64,000 bases of DNA from Nocardioides nitrophenolicus (lineage in GTDB: Bacteria; Actinomycetota; Actinomycetes; Propionibacteriales; Nocardioidaceae), in NCBI RefSeq assembly GCF_016907515.1, contig NZ_JAFBBY010000001.1, positions 3,472,001 through 3,536,000 of the forward strand, read 5' to 3'. Both the position numbers and the translations under genes were made by a program. The notes below the pieces were generated by a model. That model was not told the DNA's origin, searched no databases, and saw only the letters and a program-made list of their open reading frames with translations. Each line of letters begins with the position of its first letter. Positions within the stretch are counted from its first letter, which is position 1. Shown piece by piece: positions 52,160-59,740 of the stretch.

Positions 52160-53898
52160 TGCTCGCCCAGCTGCTGCGCAGCTACCTGCGCCCCTACAAG
52201 GGCTGGCTCTCGGCCATCGTCGTGCTCCAGTTCACCGGCACCGCCGCGATGCTCTACCTGCCCAGCCTCAACGCCGACATCATCGACCAGGGCGTGGCCC
52301 GGGGCGACACGGGCAAGGTCGTCGAGCTCGGCGCGATCATGCTCGGCGTCGCTCTCGTCCAGGCGGCCTGCTCGATGAGCTCGGCCTGGTTCGGCGGCCA
52401 GGCGGCGATGGCGTTCGGCCGCGACCTGCGCAAGGCCGTGTTCGGCCGGATCGGCAGCTTCTCGGCGCGCGAGGTCTCCACCTTCGGCGCCCCGTCGCTG
52501 ATCACCCGGGCCACCAACGACGTCCAGCAGGTGCAGATGCTGGCGATGATGACCTGCCTGATGGCGGTGACCATCCCGATCATGATGGTCGGCGGCGTCA
52601 TCATGGCGATGCGCGAGGACTTCGGCCTGTCCTGGCTGGTGGTCGCCGTCGTACCCGTGCTCTTCGTCTGCATCGGCGTCGTCGTCTCGCAGATGGTGCC
52701 GGCGTTCCGGCAGGTCCAGGAGCGGCTCGACGACGTCAACCGGGTGCTGCGCGAGCAGATCACCGGCATCCGCGTGGTCCGCGCCTTCGTCCGCGAGCCG
52801 CAGGAGGCGCGCCGCTTCGAGCGGTCCAACCAGGACCTCACCGCCGTGTCGCTGCGGGCCGGGCGCTGGATGGCGCTGATGTTCCCGCTCGTCATGGCCG
52901 TCTCGAACGTCGCGAGCGTCGGCGTGATCTGGTTCGGCGGCCACCGCGTCGACACCGGCCAGATGGAGGTGGGTGCGTTGACGGCCTTCCTGTCCTACCT
53001 GATGCAGATCCTGATGTCGGTGATGATGGGCACCTTCATGCTGATGATGATCCCGCGCGCCTCGGTCAGCGCGGAGCGGATCGGCGAGGTGCTCGACACC
53101 GACACCAGCGTGCTGCCGCCGACGCGCCCGGTCACCGAGGTCGGCGTCGCCGGCCACCTCGACCTCGAGGGCGTCGGCCTCACCTATCCGGGCGCCGAGG
53201 CGCCGGTGCTGCGCGACGTCACGTTCTCGGCCCGCCCGGGACAGACCGTCGCGGTGATCGGCTCCACCGGGGCCGGCAAGACGACGCTGGTCAACCTGGT
53301 GCCGCGGCTGCTCGACGCGACCGAGGGCGTGGTGCGCGTCGACGGCGTTGACGTCCGCGAGCTCGACCCCGAGCTGCTCTGGTCCCGGATCGGGCTGGTG
53401 CCCCAGCGCGCCTTCCTGTTCTCCGGCACGATCGCCTCCAACCTGCGCTACGGCCGCCCCGACGCCACCGACCAGGAGCTGTGGGCGGCGCTGGAGATCG
53501 CGCAGGGCGCCGACTTCGTGCGGGCGATGCCCGACCAGCTCGAGACCGCCGTCGCCCAGGGCGGTACGACGGTCTCCGGCGGCCAGCGGCAGCGTCTCGC
53601 CATCGCCCGGGCACTGGTCCGGCGACCCGAGATCTACCTCTTCGACGACGCCTTCTCCGCGCTGGACGTCGCCACCGACGCCCGGCTGCGGGCAGCACTG
53701 AAGCCGGTGACCCGCGACGCGACGGTCCTCATCGTCGCCCAGCGGATCGCCACCATCCGCGACGCCGACGTGATCCTGGTTCTCGAGGACGGCGAGGTCG
53801 TCGGCCAGGGCACCCACGACGAGCTGATGCGCGACAACCCGACGTACCAGGAGATCGCCGCCTCGCAGGGCATCAAGGGAGAGGAGGTCCTGGCATGA
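52159..53898 (+). CDS. ABC exporter half-transporter, degenerate-site subunit
   Basis: A 579-residue type IV exporter half: six helices (1-310) then ATPase. Walker A GSTGAGKTT, signature VSGGQRQR. Walker B reads LFDDAFSALD, with Asp for the catalytic Glu, and the switch reads VAQRIATI with Gln for His. Such changes mark the non-catalytic member of heterodimeric exporters (TM287/288, TmrAB, BmrCD). It overlaps the TetR gene (TGATG) and the partner gene (ATGA). Confidence 0.93.
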   Translation: MLAQLLRSYLRPYKGWLSAIVVLQFTGTAAMLYLPSLNADIIDQGVARGDTGKVVELGAIMLGVALVQAACSMSSAWFGGQAAMAFGRDLRKAVFGRIGSFSAREVSTFGAPSLITRATNDVQQVQMLAMMTCLMAVTIPIMMVGGVIMAMREDFGLSWLVVAVVPVLFVCIGVVVSQMVPAFRQVQERLDDVNRVLREQITGIRVVRAFVREPQEARRFERSNQDLTAVSLRAGRWMALMFPLVMAVSNVASVGVIWFGGHRVDTGQMEVGALTAFLSYLMQILMSVMMGTFMLMMIPRASVSAERIGEVLDTDTSVLPPTRPVTEVGVAGHLDLEGVGLTYPGAEAPVLRDVTFSARPGQTVAVIGSTGAGKTTLVNLVPRLLDATEGVVRVDGVDVRELDPELLWSRIGLVPQRAFLFSGTIASNLRYGRPDATDQELWAALEIAQGADFVRAMPDQLETAVAQGGTTVSGGQRQRLAIARALVRRPEIYLFDDAFSALDVATDARLRAALKPVTRDATVLIVAQRIATIRDADVILVLEDGEVVGQGTHDELMRDNPTYQEIAASQGIKGEEVLA

Positions 53899-55871
53899 GC
53901 GAGAACCGCAAGAACGGCACCATGAAGCAGACCGAGCGGATCGTCCAGCAGGGCGGCCCGGGGCGCGGCCCGATGGGCGGCATGGTCGGCCAGAAGGCCG
54001 ACGACTTCGGCGCCTCCGCGCGCCGGCTGCTGTCGCTGCTGCGCCCGGCCCGCGGCAAGGCGGTCGCCGTGCTGCTGCTCGGGATCGGCAGCGTCGCCTC
54101 CGTCGTGGCCGGCCCCTACCTGCTCGGCAAGGCCACCGACGCCGTCTTCACCGGCTTCATCGGCGGCCGGCTCGAGGGCCACACCCAGGCCGAGGCGGTC
54201 GCCCAGGCCGAGGCCAGCGGCAACAGCGGCCTCGCCGACTTCCTGCGTGGGCTCGAGGGCGTGGTCCCCGGCCAGGGGGTCGACTTCGACAAGGTGGGTC
54301 ACCTGCTGCTGGTCACCCTGCTGATCTACGTCGGCGGCCAGATCCTCGGCTGGCTGCAGGGCTACCTGGTCAACGACGTGGTCCAGGCGACGGTCAAGCA
54401 GATGCGCACCGACGTGGAGGAGAAGATCCACCGGCTGCCGTTGGCCTACTTCGACAAGCAGCCGCGCGGCGAGCTGCTCAGCCGGGTCACCAACGACATC
54501 GACAACGTCGCCCAGAACCTCCAGCAGACCATGAGCCAGCTGCTCACCTCGCTGCTGATGGTCGTCGGCGTGCTCGGCGCGATGTTCTGGGTCTCGCCGC
54601 TGCTGGCGGTGATCGCGCTGGTCTCGGTCCCGATCGCGATGTTCGTGACCGGGCGGATCATGAAGCGCTCGCAGAGCCAGTTCATCAACCAGTGGCGCCA
54701 GACCGGCCGGCTCAACGCCCAGGTGGAGGAGTCCATCTCCGGCCACGCGCTGGTCACCGTCTTCGGCCGCCGCAAGGCCGTCGAGGACGAGTTCGACGCC
54801 GCCAACGAGGAGCTGTACCAGTCGTCGTACCGCGCGCAGTTCATCAGCGGCCTGGTGATGCCGCTGATGATGCTGGTCGGCAACCTCAACTACGTCGTCA
54901 TCGCCGTCGTCGGTGGGCTCCGGGTCACCTCGGGCTCGCTGACCCTCGGTGAGGTGCAGGCGTTCATCCAGTACTCGCGCACCTTCACCCAGCCGATCAC
55001 CCAGATCGCGTCGATGGCGAACCTGCTGCAGTCCGGCGTGGCCTCGGCCGAGCGGGTCTTCGAGCTGCTGGACGCCGACGAGGAGGTCGCGCCGTCCTCG
55101 CTGTCCGCCACGCCGCGGCGCGACGCCGCGACCCGCGGTGAGGTGCGCTTCGAGCACGTGTCCTTCTCCTACGACCCCGACGAGCCGCTCATCGAGGACC
55201 TCTCCCTGGTCGCCCAGCCCGGCCAGATGGTCGCCATCGTCGGGCCGACGGGTGCGGGCAAGACCACGCTGGTCAACCTGATCATGAGGTTCTACGAGCT
55301 CGACGGCGGGCAGATCCTGCTCGACGGGCGCGACATCGCCGCGATGGACCGCGCCGAGCTGCGCAGCCGGATCGGGATGGTGCTCCAGGACACCTGGCTG
55401 TTCGAGGGGACGATCCGCGACAACATCGCCTACGGGCGGCCCGACGCGACCGAGGAGGAGATCCGCGAGGCCGCCCGCGCGACGTACGTCGACCGGTTCG
55501 TGCACTCCCTGCCCGAGGGCTACGACACCAAGGTCGACGACGAGGGCTCCAACCTGTCGGCCGGCGAGCGGCAGCTGATCACCATCGCCCGGGCGTTCCT
55601 GGCCCAGCCGGCGCTGCTGATCCTCGACGAGGCCACCTCGTCGGTGGACACGCGCACCGAGCTGCTGCTCCAGCAGGCGATGGCCGCGCTGCGCACCGAC
55701 CGCACGTCGTTCGTGATCGCGCACCGGCTCTCCACGATCCGCGACGCCGACCTGATCCTGGTCATGGAGCACGGCCGGATCGTCGAGCAGGGCTCGCACG
55801 CCGAGCTGCTGGAGCGCGAGGGGGCGTTCGCGCGGCTGCACGCCGCGCAGTTCGCGGCCGCGGCGGTGTGA
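53895..55871 (+). CDS. ABC exporter half-transporter, catalytic subunit
   Basis: A 658-residue partner with a long Gly/Gln-rich N-terminus and an insertion after the first helix (about residues 85-130, containing GHTQAEAVAQAEASGNSGLA). ATPase motifs are GPTGAGKTT, LSAGERQL, LILDEATSSVD with the catalytic Glu, and IAHRLSTI with the switch His. Together with the preceding gene it forms a heterodimeric multidrug- or lipid-type exporter. Confidence 0.93.
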   Translation: MSENRKNGTMKQTERIVQQGGPGRGPMGGMVGQKADDFGASARRLLSLLRPARGKAVAVLLLGIGSVASVVAGPYLLGKATDAVFTGFIGGRLEGHTQAEAVAQAEASGNSGLADFLRGLEGVVPGQGVDFDKVGHLLLVTLLIYVGGQILGWLQGYLVNDVVQATVKQMRTDVEEKIHRLPLAYFDKQPRGELLSRVTNDIDNVAQNLQQTMSQLLTSLLMVVGVLGAMFWVSPLLAVIALVSVPIAMFVTGRIMKRSQSQFINQWRQTGRLNAQVEESISGHALVTVFGRRKAVEDEFDAANEELYQSSYRAQFISGLVMPLMMLVGNLNYVVIAVVGGLRVTSGSLTLGEVQAFIQYSRTFTQPITQIASMANLLQSGVASAERVFELLDADEEVAPSSLSATPRRDAATRGEVRFEHVSFSYDPDEPLIEDLSLVAQPGQMVAIVGPTGAGKTTLVNLIMRFYELDGGQILLDGRDIAAMDRAELRSRIGMVLQDTWLFEGTIRDNIAYGRPDATEEEIREAARATYVDRFVHSLPEGYDTKVDDEGSNLSAGERQLITIARAFLAQPALLILDEATSSVDTRTELLLQQAMAALRTDRTSFVIAHRLSTIRDADLILVMEHGRIVEQGSHAELLEREGAFARLHAAQFAAAAV

Positions 55872-55884
55872 CCGGCGGGGCGGG

Positions 55885-56535
55885 TCAGCAGTCGAACTGG
55901 AAGTAGGCCGGCTCGCCGCCGGTCACCGCGATGGCGGCGATCGGGGTGTCCTCGGCGACGTCGGAGGCCGGGGCGTCGAGCAGGAACCCGAAGTAGGGCA
56001 GCCCGTCCTCCTCGCCCGGCGGATAGACCGAGGACTGGTCGAACCCGTCGTCCACCGGCTGGGTGAGCGTCGGGAAGGCGGCCAGCAGCTCGCCGTACGT
56101 CGAGCCCACCTGCAGGTCGCCGGTGGCGGTGACCGGCCCGGGTGCGGTCACCCACAGCTGGGTGATCGTGGCGTCCTCGTCGGTGAGCACCCGCAGGCCG
56201 GCGCCGTCGGGGTCGTCCTTCCAGTGGATCAGCTCGCCCTCGCAGATCGCCGCACCGTCGGCGAACAGGCCCGTCGCCGTCCACTCGTCGCGGTTCATCC
56301 CGACCCGGGCGTCGCCGATCGCGCCCGGCCGGATCACCAGGGCCGGGAGCGCGGTGCTGGGCGCCGGGGTTCGGGGTACGCCGGTCGGGGCGGTCGGCGT
56401 CGTGGTCGGCGTCGTGGTCGGCGTCGTGGTCGGCGTGGTCCGGCGCGTCGGAGTCGTGTCGAGCGGGGGATCGTCGGACGAGCAGCCGGTGAGCGCGAGC
56501 AGCAGGGCGACGGCGACGAGCAGCGGGCGGGCCAT
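55885..56535 (-). CDS. lipoprotein with Thr/Pro repeats
   Basis: A 216-residue lipoprotein. Lipobox LTGC with Cys18, then a Thr/Pro linker of repeated TPTT units (12-base tandem repeats at about 56398-56447), then a globular domain beginning IGDARVGMNRDEW with two more Cys. Unknown function; it is not obviously part of the methionine importer, whose genes start further upstream on the same strand. ATG 56535 chosen; GTG 56544 possible. Confidence 0.75.
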   Translation of the reverse strand: MARPLLVAVALLLALTGCSSDDPPLDTTPTRRTTPTTTPTTTPTTTPTAPTGVPRTPAPSTALPALVIRPGAIGDARVGMNRDEWTATGLFADGAAICEGELIHWKDDPDGAGLRVLTDEDATITQLWVTAPGPVTATGDLQVGSTYGELLAAFPTLTQPVDDGFDQSSVYPPGEEDGLPYFGFLLDAPASDVAEDTPIAAIAVTGGEPAYFQFDC

Positions 56536-56571
56536 GTTGTGCACCTACCCGCCCGGCGCGGCCCCATGCCG

Positions 56572-57249
56572 TCAGCGGCGCAGCACCTTGCGGGCCAGCA
56601 GGTTCCCGCCGAGCTGGATCACCATCACGAAGGCGACGAGCACCAGGATCGAGGCCCACATCACGACGTCGTCGAACTGCCGGAACCCGAACCGCTGGGC
56701 GAACGAGCCCAGGCCGCCGCCCGCGACCACGCCCGCGATCGCGGTCATGTCGACGATCGCGACGAAGGCGAAGGTGTAGCCGAGGACCAGCGGACCGAGC
56801 GCCTCGGGCACCAGCACGCTGAACGTGATCCGGGCGCGACCGGCGCCCATCGCGCGCGCCGCCTCGATCACGCCGGGGTTCACGGTGACCAGGTTCTGCT
56901 CGACGATCCGGCTGATCCCGAAGGTGGCGGCGACGACGATCGCGAAGGTGGCGGCCGGCGTGCCGATGCCGGTGCCGACGACCACCCGGGCCAGGGGCTG
57001 CAGCGCGGCCACGAAGATGACGAAGGGGATCGGGCGGAAGAAGTTGACCGCGACGTTGAGCACGACCTGCAGCGGGCGGTTGGCGTACAGGCCGCCCTTG
57101 CGGGTGAGGTAGAGGCCCAGGCCGAGCGCGAGGCCGAGCAGGCCGCCGAGCAGCAGCGCGCTCGTGGCCATCACCAGGGTCTCGCCGGCCGCCTGCCAGA
57201 ACTCCGGCTGCAGGTCGCCGAGGCGGGTGTCGATCGCGTACGTCGTCAT
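56572..57249 (-). CDS. metI: methionine ABC transporter permease
   Basis: A 225-residue permease with five helices and the EAA-like loop EAARAMGAGRARITFSVLVPEA, matching MetI. It forms a homodimer channel for methionine. Start at ATG 57249, overlapping the metN stop (TGATG). Third gene of the importer operon. Confidence 0.93.
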   Translation of the reverse strand: MTTYAIDTRLGDLQPEFWQAAGETLVMATSALLLGGLLGLALGLGLYLTRKGGLYANRPLQVVLNVAVNFFRPIPFVIFVAALQPLARVVVGTGIGTPAATFAIVVAATFGISRIVEQNLVTVNPGVIEAARAMGAGRARITFSVLVPEALGPLVLGYTFAFVAIVDMTAIAGVVAGGGLGSFAQRFGFRQFDDVVMWASILVLVAFVMVIQLGGNLLARKVLRR

Positions 57250-58295
57250 CAGGCGACCTCCGTCCACTCGACGAGGGGCGCGACCTCGGCCAGGGCCCGG
57301 TCGACCGCGGAGGTGTCACCGGACAGGGCGAGGGTGAGGTTGCCGAAGGTGGTGCCCTGGACCTCCTCGATGCCGCCGTAGACCAGCTCGAACGCCACGT
57401 CGTGGCGCAGGAAGGTCGCGAACACCTCGGACTGGCGGACCTCCTGTCGGCGGAACGCCAGCCGCACGAACCGGCCGTCGTGGCGCTCGCGCAGCGCGGC
57501 GACGACGTCGGGCGCGGGCAGGTCGTCGACGACGGTGCCGACGAAGCGCCGGGTCACCGGGTGCTGGGGGTCGGCGAACAGGTCGACCGCGCGGCCCTGC
57601 TCGACGACCCTGCCGTCCTCCATCACCGCGACCCGGTGCGCGATGCGTCGTACGACGTCCATCTCGTGGGTGATCAGCAAGATGGTGATCCCGAGCTCGC
57701 GGTTGACCCGCGCCAGCAGGTCGAGCACGTCGCGGGTGGTGTCGGGGTCGAGGGCGCTGGTGGCCTCGTCGGCGAGCAGCAGGCGCGGCTCGGTGGCGAG
57801 TGCCCGGGCGATCCCGACCCGCTGCTTCTGGCCGCCCGACAGCTCGCTGATCCGGGCGTGCGCCTTGTCGGCGAGGCCGACGAAGTGGAGCAGCTCGGAG
57901 ATCCGGCGCTGCTGCTCGCCGCGGGGGACGCCGGCGACCGTGAGCGGGAAGGCGAGATTGCCCCACACGGTGCGCGACTCCATCAGGTTGAACTGCTGGA
58001 ACACCATGCCGATGCCGCGGCGCAGGTCGCGCAGGCCCCGCTCAGAGAGCGTGGTGACGTCGACGCCGTCGACGACCACGCTCCCCGAGGTGACCGGCTC
58101 GAGCGCGTTGACCAGCCGCACCAGCGTCGACTTGCCGGCGCCGGAGTAGCCGATGATCGCGAAGATCTCCCCGGGCTCGACCCGCAGGTCGACGCCGTCG
58201 ACCGCGCGGTGCGCCGGGTCGCCCCGGCGGGCGCCGGGGAACTCCTTGACGACGCCGCGCAGCTCGACGAGCGGCTCGACCCGCGGCTCGGTCAC
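57249..58295 (-). CDS. metN: methionine ABC transporter ATPase with NIL domain
   Basis: A 348-residue ATPase. Walker A GYSGAGKST, signature LSGGQKQR, Walker B LLLADEATSALD, H-loop ITHEMD. The last 80 residues (from about 265: RFVRLAFRRQEVRQSEVF) form the NIL regulatory domain, which binds methionine and inhibits transport. GTG start overlaps the metQ stop (GTGA). Confidence 0.95.
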   Translation of the reverse strand: MTEPRVEPLVELRGVVKEFPGARRGDPAHRAVDGVDLRVEPGEIFAIIGYSGAGKSTLVRLVNALEPVTSGSVVVDGVDVTTLSERGLRDLRRGIGMVFQQFNLMESRTVWGNLAFPLTVAGVPRGEQQRRISELLHFVGLADKAHARISELSGGQKQRVGIARALATEPRLLLADEATSALDPDTTRDVLDLLARVNRELGITILLITHEMDVVRRIAHRVAVMEDGRVVEQGRAVDLFADPQHPVTRRFVGTVVDDLPAPDVVAALRERHDGRFVRLAFRRQEVRQSEVFATFLRHDVAFELVYGGIEEVQGTTFGNLTLALSGDTSAVDRALAEVAPLVEWTEVA

Positions 58296-59260
58296 TTCTG
58301 CTCGCGGATCTGGTTCTCGACGTCGTGCAGGCTCTGCTCGAGGTCGGCCTGGCTGATCGTGACGAACTCGGCGGTGCCGCCGGCCGCCTCGTCGACGCCG
58401 TCGAGCACGGCCTGGGTCTGCTGGTAGACCTCGACCAGCTTCTTCAGCGCCGGGTTGTCCTTGTCCTCGGCGCGCACGGCGAAGATGTTGACGTACGGGA
58501 TCGCCTTCGGGTCGCTCGCGTCGTCGACGGCGATGGCGTCGTCGAACGTCAGCCCGGCGTCCTCGACGAAGTCGTTGTTGACGATCGCCGCGGCCACGTC
58601 GGGCAGCGAGGTCGGCGTGAGGTCGGCCTGGAGCGCCTTCACCTTGACCCGCGAGGCGGACTCGTCGACGTCGGCGACGGTCGAGAAGATCGAGCCGCCG
58701 TCCTTGAGCGTGATCAGGCCGGCCGACTGCAGCACCAGCAGGCCGCGGGCCTGGTTGGAGTCGTCGTCGGGGACGACGACCGTCGCGCCGTCGGGGATGT
58801 CGGCGACGTCGTCGTACTTCTGGGAGTAGAGGCCGAGCGGGTAGATCGCGGTCGCGCCCAGCGGCACCAGGTCGTCGTCGTTGGCGACGTTGTACTCGGC
58901 CAGGTAGACGATGTGCTGGAACTGGTTGGCGTCCAGCTCGCCCTCGGCCAGCGCCGGGTTCGGCAGCGGGTACTCCGCGAAGTCGCGGATCTCCAGCTCG
59001 ATGCCGGCGTCCTTCGCGGCCTGTTCGAAGGTCTTCCAGTACGGGTCGCTGGCGCCGACGGTCCCGAGCACCACCTTGACCGGGTCACTCTCCGACAGCT
59101 CGGTGCTGCTGTCACTGCCCGTCGCGCGACGGGTGTCGTCGCCGTCGCGGGTCAGGAAGAAGATCGCCGCCGCGATGACGGCGAGCACGGCCACGGCCGC
59201 ACCGATCACCAGCGGTAGCCGGGACTTCGGGGCCTCGATGAGGGGAGTCTGGTCGGACAT
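58292..59260 (-). CDS. metQ: methionine-binding protein with N-terminal membrane anchor
   Basis: A 322-residue MetQ/NlpA-family binder: KVVLGTVGASDPYW, FAEYPLPNPALAEGELDANQFQH and YDDVADIPDGATVVVPDDDSN are typical. It carries no Cys and so no lipobox; instead a helix (LPLVIGAAVAVLAVIAAAIFFL read as residues 15-36) holds it to the membrane. This differs from the lipid anchor common in the family. First gene of metQNI. Confidence 0.92.
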   Translation of the reverse strand: MSDQTPLIEAPKSRLPLVIGAAVAVLAVIAAAIFFLTRDGDDTRRATGSDSSTELSESDPVKVVLGTVGASDPYWKTFEQAAKDAGIELEIRDFAEYPLPNPALAEGELDANQFQHIVYLAEYNVANDDDLVPLGATAIYPLGLYSQKYDDVADIPDGATVVVPDDDSNQARGLLVLQSAGLITLKDGGSIFSTVADVDESASRVKVKALQADLTPTSLPDVAAAIVNNDFVEDAGLTFDDAIAVDDASDPKAIPYVNIFAVRAEDKDNPALKKLVEVYQQTQAVLDGVDEAAGGTAEFVTISQADLEQSLHDVENQIREQK

Positions 59261-59340
59261 GCCTGGCGTAATGCCACCAAACCGCTCGACATTCCCGGAC
59301 GGGGGCGTTGTCTCGGTCACAGGGCGTCGGGAGAAATGCG

Positions 59341-59369
59341 TTGTCCGGAGCGGATCGGCGACCTACCGT
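59341..59369 (+). promoter_or_regulatory. promoter of the small RNA
   Basis: TTGTCC (59341-59346), 17 bases, TACCGT (59364-59369) on the plus strand; transcription would begin near 59376, just before the Shine-Dalgarno sequence of the short frame. Confidence 0.6.
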
Positions 59370-59401
59370 AGGGGCACACGGGAAAGGAGGTGGTCCGAAG
59401 A

Positions 59402-59440
59402 ATGAGTTCTTCCAGGACGCGTGAGGTGGCTGCCCGCTAG
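59402..59440 (+). CDS. 12-codon leader-type reading frame
   Basis: ATG to TAG encodes MSSSRTREVAAR. The upstream AAAGGAGGTG is a near-perfect complement to the 16S rRNA 3' end, ten bases before the ATG. Codons such as AGT, TCT, CGT and AGG are rare in neighbouring genes. Strong initiation and unusual codons suggest a translated leader or a sequence conserved for RNA reasons. No drug or amino-acid run that would reveal the signal is visible. Confidence 0.5.
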   Translation: MSSSRTREVAAR

Positions 59441-59489
59441 CAGCCCATGCAGTTCCGACGGGCTGCGCGCGAAACCAACGCAGCCACCC

Positions 59490-59559
59490 GACCCGCAGGT
59501 GAAACCGGGATCGTCCCCCGGCCCGGTCCGAGGACCGCACCTGCGGGTCGCTGCATTTT
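59490..59559 (+). terminator. intrinsic terminator with T-tract
   Basis: The 12-base arms GACCCGCAGGTG and CACCTGCGGGTC enclose a 36-base GC-rich loop with internal pairing, and TTTTT follows after six bases. It should end the small RNA; if antiterminated, transcription could reach the efflux gene. Confidence 0.55.
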
Positions 59560-59574
59560 TCGGGCCGCGGCACC

Positions 59575-59635
59575 CGCGCATCTGACGAACGGGCTGTGAG
59601 CGAGGCGGAATCGCAGCCGATTCGTCAGATGCGCG
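59575..59635. repeat. 15-base-arm hairpin upstream of the efflux gene
   Basis: CGCGCATCTGACGAA and TTCGTCAGATGCGCG are perfect arms around a 31-base loop that contains GGCTG...CAGCC. It lies between the small RNA terminator and the efflux promoter. Architecture resembles the other large hairpins of this window, but no second copy was seen. Confidence 0.6.
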
Positions 59636-59663
59636 CGAGAACTGTCTCCCGCGTCACAGAAAG

Positions 59664-59695
59664 TTGCCGTCGTCAACCATCCCGCATATGGTTGA
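59664..59695 (+). promoter_or_regulatory. efflux-gene promoter with MarR operator
   Basis: TTGCCG (59664-59669), 17 bases, TATGGT (59687-59692). TCAACCAT-7-ATGGTTGA (59673-59695) covers the spacer and -10; flanking GTTG and CAAC extend the symmetry. This is the expected site for the MarR protein encoded after the efflux gene. Confidence 0.65.
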
Positions 59696-59740
59696 TCTAC
59701 GACAACCATTCGGGTGATGACGAGAAGAGATGACGACTCG

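Larger units (their letters stand above)
59376..59560 (+). ncRNA. probable structured small RNA with short reading frame
   Basis: From the predicted start at about 59376 the transcript holds a ribosome site, a 12-codon frame, a hairpin GCAGCCC...GGGCTGC (59440-59466) beginning at the stop codon, and a second stem GACCCGCAGGTG...CACCTGCGGGTC (59490-59549) followed by TGCATTTTT. The last is an intrinsic terminator with T-tract, rare in this DNA. It ends about 180 bases before the efflux gene. I cannot name an RNA family. Confidence 0.5.

Noticed and set aside
59261..59400. SAM riboswitch before metQ
   Set aside because: No conserved SAM-I or SAM-II core or expected stem arrangement could be recognised on the minus strand.
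59447..59599. 50-codon frame after the 12-codon leader
   Set aside because: It spans both hairpins and the T-tract, lacks a ribosome site, and starts inside the hairpin loop; more likely untranslated RNA.
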